From Taklimakanibacter lacteus (lineage in GTDB: Bacteria; Pseudomonadota; Alphaproteobacteria; Rhizobiales; Aestuariivirgaceae), in contig QOZQ01000004.1 in the NCBI GenBank assembly GCA_003576695.1, positions 186,001-250,000 of the forward strand: a stretch of DNA of 64,000 bases, given 5' to 3'. Made by a program: the position numbers and the translations under genes. Position 1 is the first letter of the stretch. Each line of letters begins with the position of its first letter. A model generated the notes under the pieces. It saw only the letters and a list, made by a program, of their open reading frames with translations. It was not told the DNA's origin and did not search any database. Below are positions 55,790-64,000 of this stretch, piece by piece.

Positions 55790-56859
55790 GGCTCTCATCA
55801 CGATTGGCGGTTGCCGCGCTGTTGTTCCTGGGGCTGAGCGGCGGCGCTACGGCCAAGGAGAATACCTGGTTCCCGGCGGTGGGGCCGGAGACCGCGGTGC
55901 TCACCATCCATGCCGTTGCCGATTTGAGCGCCATCGGGCCGATGATCCGCGATTTCCAGAAGACCCAGCCGGGCATAAGCGTGGATTTCACCGACTATCT
56001 CACCAACGAGCTTTACGACCTGCTCGCCAACCAATGCGCCAAGGGCGAGAAGATGGCGGATATCGTCATCTCGTCCTCGGTCGATCACATCGCCAAGCTT
56101 GCCAATGACGGTTGCGCGCAGTCCTATTTCTCGCCCAATACCGGCCGCATCCCGGATTGGGCGAAATGGCGCGATGAGGTTTTCGGCTTCACCTTCGAGC
56201 CCGCTGTGATTGTCTACAACCGCGATCTCGTCGCGCCGGCCGACATCCCGCGCACCCATCACGATCTGGCGGAGCTTCTGCGGGCGAAGCCCGAGATCTA
56301 TGACGGCAAGGTCGGCACCTACGATATCGAGCAATCCGGCATCGGCTATCTGTTCGCGTTCTTCGATACGCAGCAGTCGAACATCTTCGGCCGGCTGCTC
56401 GAGAGCTTCGGGCGCTCGCGCGCGGTCTTACGCTGCTGCACCGGCGAGCTGCTGGCGCGCATCGAGAAGGGCGAGCTCCTCATCGGTTACAACCTGATCG
56501 GCTCCTACGCCTATGGCCGCTACAAGGAGGGCGCGCCCATCGGCATCGTCATGCCGCGCGACTACACGCTGGTGCTCAGCCGGACCGCGATGATACCGGC
56601 GGCGGCCGGCCGTCCCGATCTCGGCAAGACGTTCCTGGATTATGTGCTGTCGAGCCGGGGGCAGGCGGCCGCGGCGGCGGAATCCTTCTTCTTCTCCTTC
56701 GACCGGCCGTTTCCGGAAGGTGTCGATGCCGTCGATCCGGGCTTGGGCTCAGGCGTCTACCGGCCCATCGTCATCGGGCCGGCGCTGCTGGCGACCCTCG
56801 ATCAGCAGAACCGGCGGCGCTTCCTGTCGGAATGGAAAGCCTCGATAGAGCGGGATTAG
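55786..56859 (+). CDS. Orphan periplasmic solute-binding protein, iron/phosphonate-type family 1, coupled to the kinase
   Basis: 357 residues with a signal peptide ending GGATA near 23. The rest resembles extracellular solute-binding proteins of the FbpA/AfuA-PgtC type (for example FQKTQPGISVDFTDYLTNEL near 55 and SDIVI-like strand near 85). Its start overlaps the kinase stop as ATGA. No ABC permease or ATPase gene is adjacent. In the Pgt and Bct systems such proteins present the ligand to a sensor kinase, so a signalling role is likely. Confidence 0.8.
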   Translation: MRLSSRLAVAALLFLGLSGGATAKENTWFPAVGPETAVLTIHAVADLSAIGPMIRDFQKTQPGISVDFTDYLTNELYDLLANQCAKGEKMADIVISSSVDHIAKLANDGCAQSYFSPNTGRIPDWAKWRDEVFGFTFEPAVIVYNRDLVAPADIPRTHHDLAELLRAKPEIYDGKVGTYDIEQSGIGYLFAFFDTQQSNIFGRLLESFGRSRAVLRCCTGELLARIEKGELLIGYNLIGSYAYGRYKEGAPIGIVMPRDYTLVLSRTAMIPAAAGRPDLGKTFLDYVLSSRGQAAAAAESFFFSFDRPFPEGVDAVDPGLGSGVYRPIVIGPALLATLDQQNRRRFLSEWKASIERD

Positions 56860-56928
56860 CCTTAATCATCCCGCCGCTGGAAATACGCGTCCGCCATCTC
56901 CATATTCAGGGGGTATGGAGCTGCAAAC

Positions 56929-58335
56929 GTGAAACCGTTGCGCATGGCTCTTTTTGCGGTCGCGTTGCTGGCCGCCGCGGTCGCCCAATTCTCTCCCGGA
57001 AGGGGCGAGGCGGGCGGTGAGGCGAGGACTGCGCTTCTCATCGAAATTGACGGCGCCATCGGTCCTGCCGCGGCCCGGCAGATTGAGGAAGGTCTCGCGG
57101 CGGCGGGCGGCAGAAACGCCGAGGTCGTCATCCTGCGCCTCAACACACCGGGCGGGCTTGCGACGAGCATGCGGGAGATCATTGCCGACATTCTCGCGTC
57201 TCCGGTCCCGGTCGTCGGCTACGTGGCCCCCTCCGGAGGCCATGCCGCGAGCGCCGGCACTTATATTCTCTATGCAACGCATGTGGCGGCCATGGCGCCC
57301 GGCACCAATCTCGGCGCCGCAACGCCGGTCGAGATCGGCATGCCCTTTTCGGAGCCGCCCGGCAATGGCGACAGGGACCCGGGCAACAAAGACGACAAGA
57401 GTCCAACCCAGCCGGAACCAACTCCCGACGCCATGCGGACGAAGGTGACGAATGACGCCGTCGCCCTCATCCGCAGTCTCGCGGAGCTGCATGGACGCAA
57501 CGCCGATTGGGGCGAGAAAGCAGTGCGCGAAGGGGTGAGCCTGTCAGCCAATGCGGCGCTCGAGGCGCGCGTCATCGACCTCGTGGCGCGCGATACGAGC
57601 GATCTGCTGCAGGCGGTCGACGGCCGCAAGGTCGAGGTCGGTGGCAGCATGCGGGTTCTGGCGACAAAGGGATTGCCGGTCGAAACGCTCGAACCCGGCT
57701 GGCTCATCCGGTTCCTCTCGGTGATCACCGATCCCAATATCGCCGTGCTTCTCATGCTCATCGGCATCTACGGGCTCGTCTTCGAGTTCATGAGTCCCGG
57801 CGCCGTCGCTCCGGGCGTCATCGGCACCATAAGCCTCCTGCTCGGCCTCTATACGCTCAATCTCCTGCCTATCGACTATGCGGGTCTTGCCCTGATGCTG
57901 CTCGGCATCCTTTTCCTGATCGTCGAGGCCTTCTATCCGACGGTCGTCCTCGGGGTCGGCGGTCTCGCGGCATTTCTTCTCGGCGCCGTGATGCTGCTCA
58001 AGGTCGAAGCGCCGGGCTACCGGCTGTCCTGGACCATCATCGCCATCGCTGTGGCATTGCTCGCAGGCCTCCTGCTGGCGACCGGCCGCCATGTGTGGAG
58101 CGCGCGCAAGGGCCCGGCCCGGATGGGAGCGCAAGCGATGCCCGGCCTGCCCGCCGAAATCCTCGACTGGTCGGGCGGCGCCGGCCACGTCCTCGCGCAA
58201 GGCGAGCGCTGGCGGGCGCAGAGCGAGGAAAGCTTCGCGGCCGGGGAAAAGGCCGAGATCGAAAGCGTGAGAGGCCTCACCCTCATCGTGCGGCGCAAGC
58301 GGGCTCAAATTCAAAGCACAGGAGAGCTGCCATGA
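56929..58335 (+). CDS. NfeD-family membrane serine protease (long form)
   Basis: 468 residues from a GTG at 56929. A signal/anchor helix (about 1-25) leads to a ClpP-like protease domain to ~230; [13 protein letters not shown] near 108 holds the catalytic Ser, with NTPGG near 65 and a Lys further on. After four to five helices (about 255-400) comes the C-terminal OB-fold NfeD domain with [19 protein letters not shown] near 405. It cleaves membrane proteins and pairs with stomatin-like partners. Coupled to the slipin gene by ATGA. Confidence 0.9.
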   Translation: MKPLRMALFAVALLAAAVAQFSPGRGEAGGEARTALLIEIDGAIGPAAARQIEEGLAAAGGRNAEVVILRLNTPGGLATSMREIIADILASPVPVVGYVAPSGGHAASAGTYILYATHVAAMAPGTNLGAATPVEIGMPFSEPPGNGDRDPGNKDDKSPTQPEPTPDAMRTKVTNDAVALIRSLAELHGRNADWGEKAVREGVSLSANAALEARVIDLVARDTSDLLQAVDGRKVEVGGSMRVLATKGLPVETLEPGWLIRFLSVITDPNIAVLLMLIGIYGLVFEFMSPGAVAPGVIGTISLLLGLYTLNLLPIDYAGLALMLLGILFLIVEAFYPTVVLGVGGLAAFLLGAVMLLKVEAPGYRLSWTIIAIAVALLAGLLLATGRHVWSARKGPARMGAQAMPGLPAEILDWSGGAGHVLAQGERWRAQSEESFAAGEKAEIESVRGLTLIVRRKRAQIQSTGELP

Positions 58336-59096
58336 TGCTCGATTATCTTGCCTATCTGGTGCTTGCCGTCATCGTGATCGCGTTCCTCATGTCGGCCATC
58401 CGCATCCTGCGGGAGTATGAGCGCGGCGTCGTCTTCACTCTCGGGCGCTTCAGCGGGGTGCGGGGGCCGGGCCTGATCATCCTCATTCCCCTCGTGCAGC
58501 AGATGGTCCGGGTCGATCTGCGCGTCGTGGTGGAGGATGTGCCGCCGCAGGACGTGATCTCGCGCGACAATGTTTCAGTCAAGGTGAATGCCGTCCTCTA
58601 TTTCCGCATTGTCGATGCCGAGCGCGCCATCATCAAGGTCGAGAATTTCATGGCGGCGACCAGCCAGCTCGCCCAGACCACGCTGCGCTCCGTCCTCGGC
58701 AAGCACGAGCTCGACGAGATGCTGGCGGAGCGCGACCGGCTCAACAGCGACATCCAGGAGATCCTCGACCAGCAGACCGACGCGTGGGGCATCAAGGTGG
58801 CCAATGTCGAGATCAAGCATGTCGATCTCAACGAGAGCATGGTCAGAGCCATCGCCAAGCAGGCTGAGGCCGAGCGTCTGCGGCGCGCCAAGGTGATCAA
58901 TGCGGAAGGCGAGCAGCAGGCGGCGGAAAAGCTGGTCGAGGCCGGCCGGATGCTGGCCAAGGAGCCGCAGGCCATGCAGCTGCGCTATTTCGCGGCGCTG
59001 CACGACATTGCCGGCGAGCGGTCATCGACGGTGGTGTTTCCGCTGCCCGTGGATCTGCTCGCGCATCTGAAGGCGGGCGGCGCCGAGGCGGCGTGA
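58332..59096 (+). CDS. Slipin/stomatin-like SPFH protein
   Basis: 254 residues. One N-terminal membrane hairpin (about 4-22) then the SPFH/band 7 domain: [20 protein letters not shown] near residue 30 and [13 protein letters not shown] near 63. A coiled-coil rich region ([17 protein letters not shown]) precedes the C-terminus. It forms membrane microdomain scaffolds and is a usual NfeD partner and substrate; the overlap with that gene supports joint expression. Confidence 0.92.
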   Translation: MMLDYLAYLVLAVIVIAFLMSAIRILREYERGVVFTLGRFSGVRGPGLIILIPLVQQMVRVDLRVVVEDVPPQDVISRDNVSVKVNAVLYFRIVDAERAIIKVENFMAATSQLAQTTLRSVLGKHELDEMLAERDRLNSDIQEILDQQTDAWGIKVANVEIKHVDLNESMVRAIAKQAEAERLRRAKVINAEGEQQAAEKLVEAGRMLAKEPQAMQLRYFAALHDIAGERSSTVVFPLPVDLLAHLKAGGAEAA

Positions 59097-59101
59097 CGCC
59101 A

Positions 59102-59785
59102 TCAGGCTTCCGCGGCTTCCTCGCGCGATTTGAGCCAGTAACCTATGGCGACGACAAGAACCGCGCCGATGGCGGCTGCGACATAGACCATGGTTGAATG
59201 CGGCTCGATGCCGAAACGGCCCGCCACGGCGGGGTCGGTGGCGATCATCTCGCCGGCGATCCAGCCGAGAAGGGCGGCACCCGCCCAGACGATGATCGGG
59301 AATTTCTCGATCATCTTCATGATGAGCTGCGAGCCGATCATGATGAGCGGAATGGAGAGCGCGAGGCCGAAGCCGAACAGCCAGGGATCGCCCTTGGAGA
59401 CGGCGGCGATGGCGACGACATTGTCCAGGCTCATCACCGCGTCGGCCACGGCAATGGTCCACACCGCCTTGTAAAGCTTGTCGGAGGCGGCGATGCTCTT
59501 CTCTTCGGCTTCCTCGCCCCTGGCCAGCTTCACCGCGATCCAGACGAGCAGCAGGCCGCCGGCCACCTTGAGGAACGGGATGACGAGCAGGTGGGAAATG
59601 ACCGCCGCGAAGATGATGCGCAGAAGGATGGCCATTCCGGCGCCGAGAATGATGCCCCATTTGCGCAGATGCGGCGGCAGGGACCGGCAGGCCAGCGCGA
59701 TGACGACGGCATTGTCGCCCGAAAGCAGGAGGTCGATCCAGATGATCTGGAGGACGGCGACGGAGCTGGCCAGCAAGTAATCCAT
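59102..59785 (-). CDS. TerC-family integral membrane protein
   Basis: 227 residues with about seven helices. The TerC core is visible as DLLLSGDNAVVIALA near residue 18 and DAVMSLDNVVAIAAV near 115, two DN motifs thought to bind metal. Members export manganese or other ions (YoaE/YkoY type) or support metal loading of exported proteins. Convergent with the slipin gene (5 bp gap). No manganese riboswitch was seen upstream, where repeats lie instead. Confidence 0.9.
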   Translation of the reverse strand: MDYLLASSVAVLQIIWIDLLLSGDNAVVIALACRSLPPHLRKWGIILGAGMAILLRIIFAAVISHLLVIPFLKVAGGLLLVWIAVKLARGEEAEEKSIAASDKLYKAVWTIAVADAVMSLDNVVAIAAVSKGDPWLFGFGLALSIPLIMIGSQLIMKMIEKFPIIVWAGAALLGWIAGEMIATDPAVAGRFGIEPHSTMVYVAAAIGAVLVVAIGYWLKSREEAAEA

Positions 59786-59830
59786 GACAAAGCGGATATG
59801 AGGGAATTCCGCGCAGATTCCAAGAGCTAA

Positions 59831-59865
59831 AGCGTGATGGCTTCAGATGGAATCGCCATCACGCT
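59831..59865. repeat. Hairpin repeat at the head of the tandem repeat cluster
   Basis: AGCGTGATGGC/GCCATCACGCT stem with a 13-base loop, nearly the same as the hairpin at 48436. It marks the left boundary of the repeat cluster. Confidence 0.7.
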
Positions 59866-59867
59866 TC

Positions 59868-60053
59868 AGCTTTTTGTTTGCGCATGATTTTCCCGGAAAA
59901 CCGGCATCCACTTTTCCGGATCATGCTTTAGCTTTTTGTTTGCGCATGATTTTCCCGGAAAACCGGTGTCCACTTTTCCGGATCATGCTTTAGCTTTTAG
60001 TCTGCGCATGATTTCCCCGGAAAACCGGTGTCCACCTTTTCCGGATCATGCTC
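59868..60053. repeat. 62-bp palindromic unit in three tandem copies
   Basis: Units at 59868-59929, 59930-59991 and 59992-60053, each AGCTTTT(T/A)GT-TGCGCATGATTT.CCCGGAAAACCGG..TCCAC.TTTCCGGATCATGC. Units 1 and 2 differ at very few bases. The third ends against the stop codon of the desaturase-like gene. Each unit can fold as a stem-loop. Confidence 0.85.
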
Positions 60054-61656
60054 AGGCGAGCCGCAAGCGAAAATCCCGGGCGACGGCGCGGGCCGCATTG
60101 TGGCCGGGGGCTCCGGTCACGCCGCCGCCCGGATGGGTGCCCGAGCCGCACATATAGAGTCCGCGCAGCGGACTGCGATAGTCGGCATAGCCCAGCATGG
60201 GACGGGCCGAGAAGAGCTGGTCGAGCGACAGGGCGCCATGAAAAATGTCGCCACCGACAAGGCCGAAAGTGCGCTCGAGGTCGAGCGGCGAATTGATCTG
60301 GCGGCCGACGACGCTCCTGGCGAAGCCCGGTGCGTAGCCGTCCACCGTCCTGATCATGAGATCGGCGACCTCGTCGCGATGATCGTCCCACGAAGCGCCG
60401 TCGGGGAGCTCGGGCGCCACATGCTGGCAGAACAGGCTCGCGACATGGGCGCCTTTGGGGGCGAGCGAGGGATCGAGCGTGGACGGAATGAGCATCTCGA
60501 CGATCGGCTTGCGGCTCCATCCGAATTCGCGCGCGTCGTGATAGGCGCGGTCCATATAGCTGAGGGTGGGGGCGATGATGATGCCGGACGTATGGTGGTC
60601 GCCGATCGCACGCCCCGGCAGGCAGGTGAAGGAGGGCAGCTCGGACAGCGCCACATTCATCCGGAAGGTGCCGGAGCCGCATTTCCATCTCCGGATGCGG
60701 GCGAGGAAATCGGCGGGCAGCGCATCGGCGGGCACCAGGCTGGCGAACAGGAGCCTGGGGTTCAGATTGGAGACGACACCCCTGGCCCTGAGGCTGCGGC
60801 CGTCGGCCAGGGCGACGCCCTGGGCGCGGTTCCTTTCGACGATGATTTCCCTGACGGCGGCGCCGGTCTCGATCTCGACGCCTTTGGCGCGGCAGGCCTC
60901 GGCCATCGCCTGGGTGATGGCGCCCATGCCGCCCAGCGCGTGGCCCCAGACGCCTTTCTTGCCGTTAACCTCGCCAAAGCAATGATGCAGCTGGACATAG
61001 GCGGTGCCCGGCGTCTTCGGGCTGGCGAAGGCGCCGACGATGGAATCGAAGCCGAAGACCGCTTTCACATGGTCGGACTCGAACCAGCCGTCGAGAAAGT
61101 CGGCCGCCGACTGGGTGAAGAGATCGAACAGCACCCGCTTGCGGGCAAGCGGTAGCCGGCCCAGCCGGCGCGCCAGGCCTCCCGCCTTGACGAGCTCCGG
61201 CCAGCCCGCGATGAGCCCGCCCTCGACCAGGTTGGGCGGGGCTTTCAGGACGAGATCGCGCAGCACGTCGGCGATGGCGTCGATCGCCTCGGAATAGCGC
61301 GGATAGGCGGCGGCGTCCGCGGCGGAAAACTTCGCGATCTCGGCCTCGGTGCGGCCGGGCCCGGTCAGCAGATAGCGGCCATCCGGATGCGGCAGGAAAT
61401 TGGAGGCGCGGCGCTCGACCACGGTTAATCCGTAGGCGGAGAGATTCATGTCCGCGATCACCTTGGGATTGAGCAGGCTCACCGTGTAGGCGGCGACCGA
61501 ATTGCGGAAGCCCGGATGGAATTCTTCCGTCACGGCGGCACCGCCCACCACATCGCGCTTTTCCACCAGCTTGACTTTCAGCCCGGCAGAAGCGAGGTAG
61601 AATGCGCAAACCAGGCCATTATGTCCCGCACCGACAATAAGAATATCCGTCGTCAT
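60052..61656 (-). CDS. Phytoene desaturase-like NAD(P)/FAD oxidoreductase
   Basis: 534 residues. FAD motif GAGHNGLVCAFYLASAG at residue 8-24 and VEKRDVVGG near 32. The C-terminal block MCGSGTHPGGGVTGAPGHNA near 500 is typical of the CrtI/pyridine nucleotide-disulfide oxidoreductase domain-containing 2 (PYROXD2-like) group. No carotenoid genes are adjacent, so the substrate is open. The stop codon lies inside the last repeat unit. Confidence 0.88.
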   Translation of the reverse strand: MTTDILIVGAGHNGLVCAFYLASAGLKVKLVEKRDVVGGAAVTEEFHPGFRNSVAAYTVSLLNPKVIADMNLSAYGLTVVERRASNFLPHPDGRYLLTGPGRTEAEIAKFSAADAAAYPRYSEAIDAIADVLRDLVLKAPPNLVEGGLIAGWPELVKAGGLARRLGRLPLARKRVLFDLFTQSAADFLDGWFESDHVKAVFGFDSIVGAFASPKTPGTAYVQLHHCFGEVNGKKGVWGHALGGMGAITQAMAEACRAKGVEIETGAAVREIIVERNRAQGVALADGRSLRARGVVSNLNPRLLFASLVPADALPADFLARIRRWKCGSGTFRMNVALSELPSFTCLPGRAIGDHHTSGIIIAPTLSYMDRAYHDAREFGWSRKPIVEMLIPSTLDPSLAPKGAHVASLFCQHVAPELPDGASWDDHRDEVADLMIRTVDGYAPGFARSVVGRQINSPLDLERTFGLVGGDIFHGALSLDQLFSARPMLGYADYRSPLRGLYMCGSGTHPGGGVTGAPGHNAARAVARDFRLRLA

Positions 61657-61777
61657 TCAATGCATCTCCTGATCACTGTCTTTGCCCATGCGCCTGGCGC
61701 GGCGTCAATGGCGGGTCGCATTGCAGACACATTCGGCGCTAGGATTCGGCCGGCTACCAACAAAAGGAAAATACAAA

Positions 61778-62254
61778 ATGCGTAAACTCGCTTTGGCCGC
61801 CGCCGCCGTGGCAGCGCTCGGCCTCTCCGCGCCAGCGGCAGATGCGAAAACAGGGGTGAAGATCGGGGTGCTGACCTGCGAGATCGAAGGCGGCGTCGGC
61901 TTGATTCTGGTGTCATCGAAGAAGGTCAATTGCGTCTATCAGCCCTCGAGCGGTGGGCGGCCGGAGCGCTATGAGGGGCGGATCCGCAAGCTCGGCGTCG
62001 ATATCGGCGTGACGAATCAAGCCATTCTCGCCTGGGCGGTGTTCGCGCCAGGCAAGACCAAGCGTGGCGCCCTGGAAGGGACCTATGTCGGCGCCACGGC
62101 GGAAGCCACGGTCGTTGCCGGCCTTGGCGCCAATGTCCTGATCGGGGGATTCAAGAAAACCATTTCCCTGCAACCGCTTAGCGTCCAGGTTCAGACCGGT
62201 CTCAATGTCGCGGCCGGGGTTGCCGGGCTTTATCTGGATTTCGTGAGACGTTAA
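61778..62254 (+). CDS. DUF992 exported protein
   Basis: 158 residues from ATG 61778 (AAAGGAAA upstream). Signal peptide ends AADA near residue 23. KIGVLTCEIEGGVGLILVSS near 30 and IRKLGVDIG near 73 are the DUF992 marks. These are small glycine-rich periplasmic proteins with a likely beta-barrel or sandwich fold and unknown role, common in Hyphomicrobiales. Confidence 0.88.
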   Translation: MRKLALAAAAVAALGLSAPAADAKTGVKIGVLTCEIEGGVGLILVSSKKVNCVYQPSSGGRPERYEGRIRKLGVDIGVTNQAILAWAVFAPGKTKRGALEGTYVGATAEATVVAGLGANVLIGGFKKTISLQPLSVQVQTGLNVAAGVAGLYLDFVRR

Positions 62255-62281
62255 GCCTGACGCGACGCCAAACTGTTGCTT

Positions 62282-62328
62282 AATTGCCGCAATCGCCAAA
62301 AAAGACGGGGTTGCGGCAATTTTCGTTT
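62282..62328 (+). terminator. Probable intrinsic terminator of the DUF992 gene
   Basis: 11-bp perfect stem AATTGCCGCAA/TTGCGGCAATT with an 18-base loop, followed by TTCGTTTGT, about 28 bases after the stop codon. Confidence 0.65.
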
Positions 62329-62338
62329 GTCACAGGCT

Positions 62339-62354
62339 GTTACCTGCGGGTAAC
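62339..62354. promoter_or_regulatory. Small palindrome upstream of the beta-barrel gene
   Basis: GTTACC-TGCG-GGTAAC, a perfect 6-bp dyad 58 bp before the next start codon. Could be an operator; no known consensus is matched. Confidence 0.35.
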
Positions 62355-62411
62355 CTCTAGCCACGGCAGGGCGACTCCGTAATTTCGGGTCAGTTAGCTA
62401 GAGGCAGGGGA

Positions 62412-63287
62412 ATGATCAGGAAAAGAGCATGGCTCACCGGAGCCGCGATTTCGGGCACGCTGGCGATCACGGGATTCGGGGGATCGGTGCTGGCCGCCGA
62501 TGTCGTCGCAGAACCTGGCTGCACGCCGGCCGTTTCGGGCTTCAATGGCAAGCTTGAAGGCGGCGGCGGCTATTCCGATACTGATGAGATCAGCGGCGAT
62601 GTCGCCTGGGAGGCCGGCGGCTCGCTCAGCTTCCCGCTGGGCTGCATGCTGGGCCTTCAGCTCGATGCGGGCGCCAATGAACGCTATGATAACACCCAGT
62701 TCGGCGGCATCGCCCATCTCTTCATGCGCGACCCCGAGAGCTATCTCCTCGGTGTCACCGGTGGTGTGATCGATGGCGACGACGCCACGCTCTATCCGGT
62801 CGGTCCGGAAGCCGAATTGTATCTCGGCAATTTCACCCTGGAAGCCTGGGGCGGCTATCTTTACGTCGACGGGGACGATGACAGCTTCGATACCGGCTTC
62901 GTCATTGCCGATGCGGCCTTCTACCTGACCGACGACTTCCGCGTGTCGATCGGCGGCAAGATTGTCGACGATTTCGAGGCGCTGCGCGCCGGTTTCGAAT
63001 ACCAGTTCAGCGGCTCGCCGATGTCGCTTTACGCCAATGCCGAATATGGCGACGACGAGGCCTTCAACATCCTCGGCGGTCTCAAATTCTACTTCGGCGG
63101 CGAAGACAAGAGCCTGATCCGCCGTCACCGCGAAGACGATCCGCGCAACCGCACCCTCGACCTGTTCGCGTCGGGCGTCGGCAAGTCGGGCGACAATGGC
63201 GGCTATGGCGAAGGAACGACCGAAGGTTCCGACGGTTCCGATGGCACCGAAGGCACCGACGGTGAAGAGGTGCCGGCACTGAACTGA
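62412..63287 (+). CDS. Outer-membrane beta-barrel-like protein with acidic tail
   Basis: 291 residues from ATG 62412 (GAGGCAGGGGA upstream). Signal peptide ends VLAA near residue 29. From 45 to 230 alternate short strands with aromatic/glycine ends (GLKFYFGGE) as in small barrels. The last ~60 residues are Gly/Ser/Asp/Glu-rich (GSDGSDGTEGTDGEE). This tail comes after the barrel's final strand, so it would face the periplasm or outside. No exact family; porin-like is inferred. Confidence 0.72.
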   Translation: MIRKRAWLTGAAISGTLAITGFGGSVLAADVVAEPGCTPAVSGFNGKLEGGGGYSDTDEISGDVAWEAGGSLSFPLGCMLGLQLDAGANERYDNTQFGGIAHLFMRDPESYLLGVTGGVIDGDDATLYPVGPEAELYLGNFTLEAWGGYLYVDGDDDSFDTGFVIADAAFYLTDDFRVSIGGKIVDDFEALRAGFEYQFSGSPMSLYANAEYGDDEAFNILGGLKFYFGGEDKSLIRRHREDDPRNRTLDLFASGVGKSGDNGGYGEGTTEGSDGSDGTEGTDGEEVPALN

Positions 63288-63307
63288 TCCATCTTACTCA
63301 GGAGAAG

Positions 63308-63335
63308 GGCCGCAGAGTTCTGCGGCTCTTTTCTT
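63308..63335 (+). terminator. Intrinsic terminator of the beta-barrel gene
   Basis: GCCGCAGA/TCTGCGGC stem with a 2-4 base loop followed by TCTTTTCTTTT, 20 bases after the stop codon. Its bases could also serve the convergent gene only weakly. Confidence 0.75.
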
Positions 63336-63352
63336 TTGAGCACCAGACCCAG

Positions 63353-64000
63353 CTAAACGCGCTCGAAGCAGTAGAGTTCGTTGACAGAGGTCGGAATGAA
63401 GATCCGCTGCCCGCCATTGGTTTCGGCGATGGCGTTGGTGATCGCATCGGGGAGCTGCAAATAGCCAGTCACCTGAAGCGAGATCGGGTCCAACTCACGA
63501 TAAGTGCCGCCCGTATTGCCGAAGGCCACTTTCCCCGCGACCAGGCGTGGTGAGGAATAGACGCGGGCACGGCAATCCATCTTCTTGACCAAGCTCATCG
63601 TCTCTAGATCGATGACATAGAGATGGCGGTCGCCTGAGCCGCAGAATATCCGCCCGTGGGTGATGAGCGGGGTCGTATAGCAAATATCGTCGGTCTTGAA
63701 TTTCTCCACCAGCTCACCGGTTGCCGCCTTCACGACATAGATATATCCGTCGAAAGACGCAGCGACCGCGAGCCCGCGCTCCATATCCAGGGCGGGCGGA
63801 TATTTCGTCGATCGATCGGTGTAGAACTCCCACACCTTCTCGCCGGTCGCGGGATTGAGGGCGAGGATGGAATGATCGGCCGATCCACAAATGGCAAGAT
63901 CATCGGCGGGCCAGTAGGAGGCCGAGCCATGCTGATAGGCCCGCATGGGAAATTCCCACAGCTTCTCGCCGGTAGCGAGCGACAGGCCCGCCATCGAACC
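63353..64000 (-). CDS. PQQ-type beta-propeller protein, C-terminal part
   Basis: The 3' end of a gene that begins outside the window; at least 215 codons are visible. Repeats of the pattern ALNPATGEKVWEF, VVKAATGELVEKF and VIDLETMSLVKK are the blades of PQQ/BamB-like propellers. Whether it binds PQQ as a dehydrogenase or is only a scaffold cannot be said from this part. Confidence 0.8.
   Translation of the reverse strand, partial: GSMAGLSLATGEKLWEFPMRAYQHGSASYWPADDLAICGSADHSILALNPATGEKVWEFYTDRSTKYPPALDMERGLAVAASFDGYIYVVKAATGELVEKFKTDDICYTTPLITHGRIFCGSGDRHLYVIDLETMSLVKKMDCRARVYSSPRLVAGKVAFGNTGGTYRELDPISLQVTGYLQLPDAITNAIAETNGGQRIFIPTSVNELYCFERV

Noticed and set aside
59786-59830. Manganese (yybP-ykoY) riboswitch upstream of the TerC gene
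   Set aside because: No conserved riboswitch core is visible; the region is short and followed by repeats.
59868-60053. CRISPR-like array
   Set aside because: Units are 62 bp and directly adjacent with no spacers, and no cas genes are near.

Overview
The window is a GC-rich (low-to-mid 60s % by eye) stretch of an alphaproteobacterial chromosome. Several things point to the order Hyphomicrobiales (Rhizobiales): the petABC-trmL-hemF-apt neighbourhood, families common in that group (DUF1194, DUF992, DUF1993, DUF922), a UvrB with a long N-terminal tail, and palindromic intergenic repeats of the CATGATCCGGAAAAG type. The species cannot be fixed from the sequence. No rRNA, tRNA, intact transposase, phage gene or CRISPR array was found. 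Coding density is high and both strands are used. Long antisense frames opposite GC-rich genes were left out as shadows.

Layout. 1-10 kb: DUF1194 von Willebrand-like secreted protein; a dimethylglycine/sarcosine dehydrogenase-like flavoprotein with GcvT domains; a short mannose-1-phosphate guanylyltransferase; two tandem near-identical-length Bcr/CflA efflux pumps; a cytochrome P450; and a non-pyrrolysine MttB-family methyltransferase preceded by a possible 5-codon leader ORF. 10-16 kb: small hypothetical protein, EamA exporter, apt, hemF, trmL, then the cytochrome bc1 operon petABC with a clear terminator. 16-21 kb: a MarR regulator, a MarR-like operator palindrome and a three-subunit molybdenum hydroxylase (PaoABC-like), then a MarR fragment behind three degenerate direct repeats. 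21-30 kb: serine hydrolase, mtnP, Tat-exported L,D-transpeptidase, two DUF922 protease-like paralogues (one truncated), cold-shock protein, RNase T2, class I glutamine amidotransferase, a second tandem pair of MFS transporters and a metallo-beta-lactamase-fold hydrolase.

30-45 kb: a MITE-like palindromic element, a second L,D-transpeptidase with two lipoproteins, HAD hydrolase, lipoprotein, uvrB, a three-gene operon of unknown membrane/exported proteins, a secreted FAD-linked oxidase, rlmJ, a LuxR-type regulator, TPR and other small exported proteins, and an FAD monooxygenase. 45-53.7 kb: OsmC, a second copy of the MITE-like element, aspartate aminotransferase, DUF1993, a repeat-rich 377-bp gap, an AraC regulator whose tail is encoded by a repeat, VOC protein, an NTF2-like gene remnant, GNAT, and the tripartite tricarboxylate transporter tctCBA. 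53.7-64 kb: tctDE two-component system translationally coupled to an orphan periplasmic binding protein, an NfeD/slipin pair, TerC, a triple 62-bp tandem repeat, a phytoene-desaturase-like oxidoreductase, a DUF992 protein, a beta-barrel-like outer-membrane protein and the C-terminal part of a PQQ-type beta-propeller.

The most coherent functional unit is 50.6-56.9 kb: a TTT uptake system divergent from a TctDE-type sensor system, with a TGTCAT-N5-TGTCAT direct repeat between them and a solute-binding protein fused by overlap to the kinase, suggesting ligand sensing through that protein. The most unusual DNA-level features are the intergenic palindromic repeats, including one that writes the C-terminus of an AraC regulator and one tandemly triplicated against a stop codon. 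I did not find a clearly new defence or mobile system.
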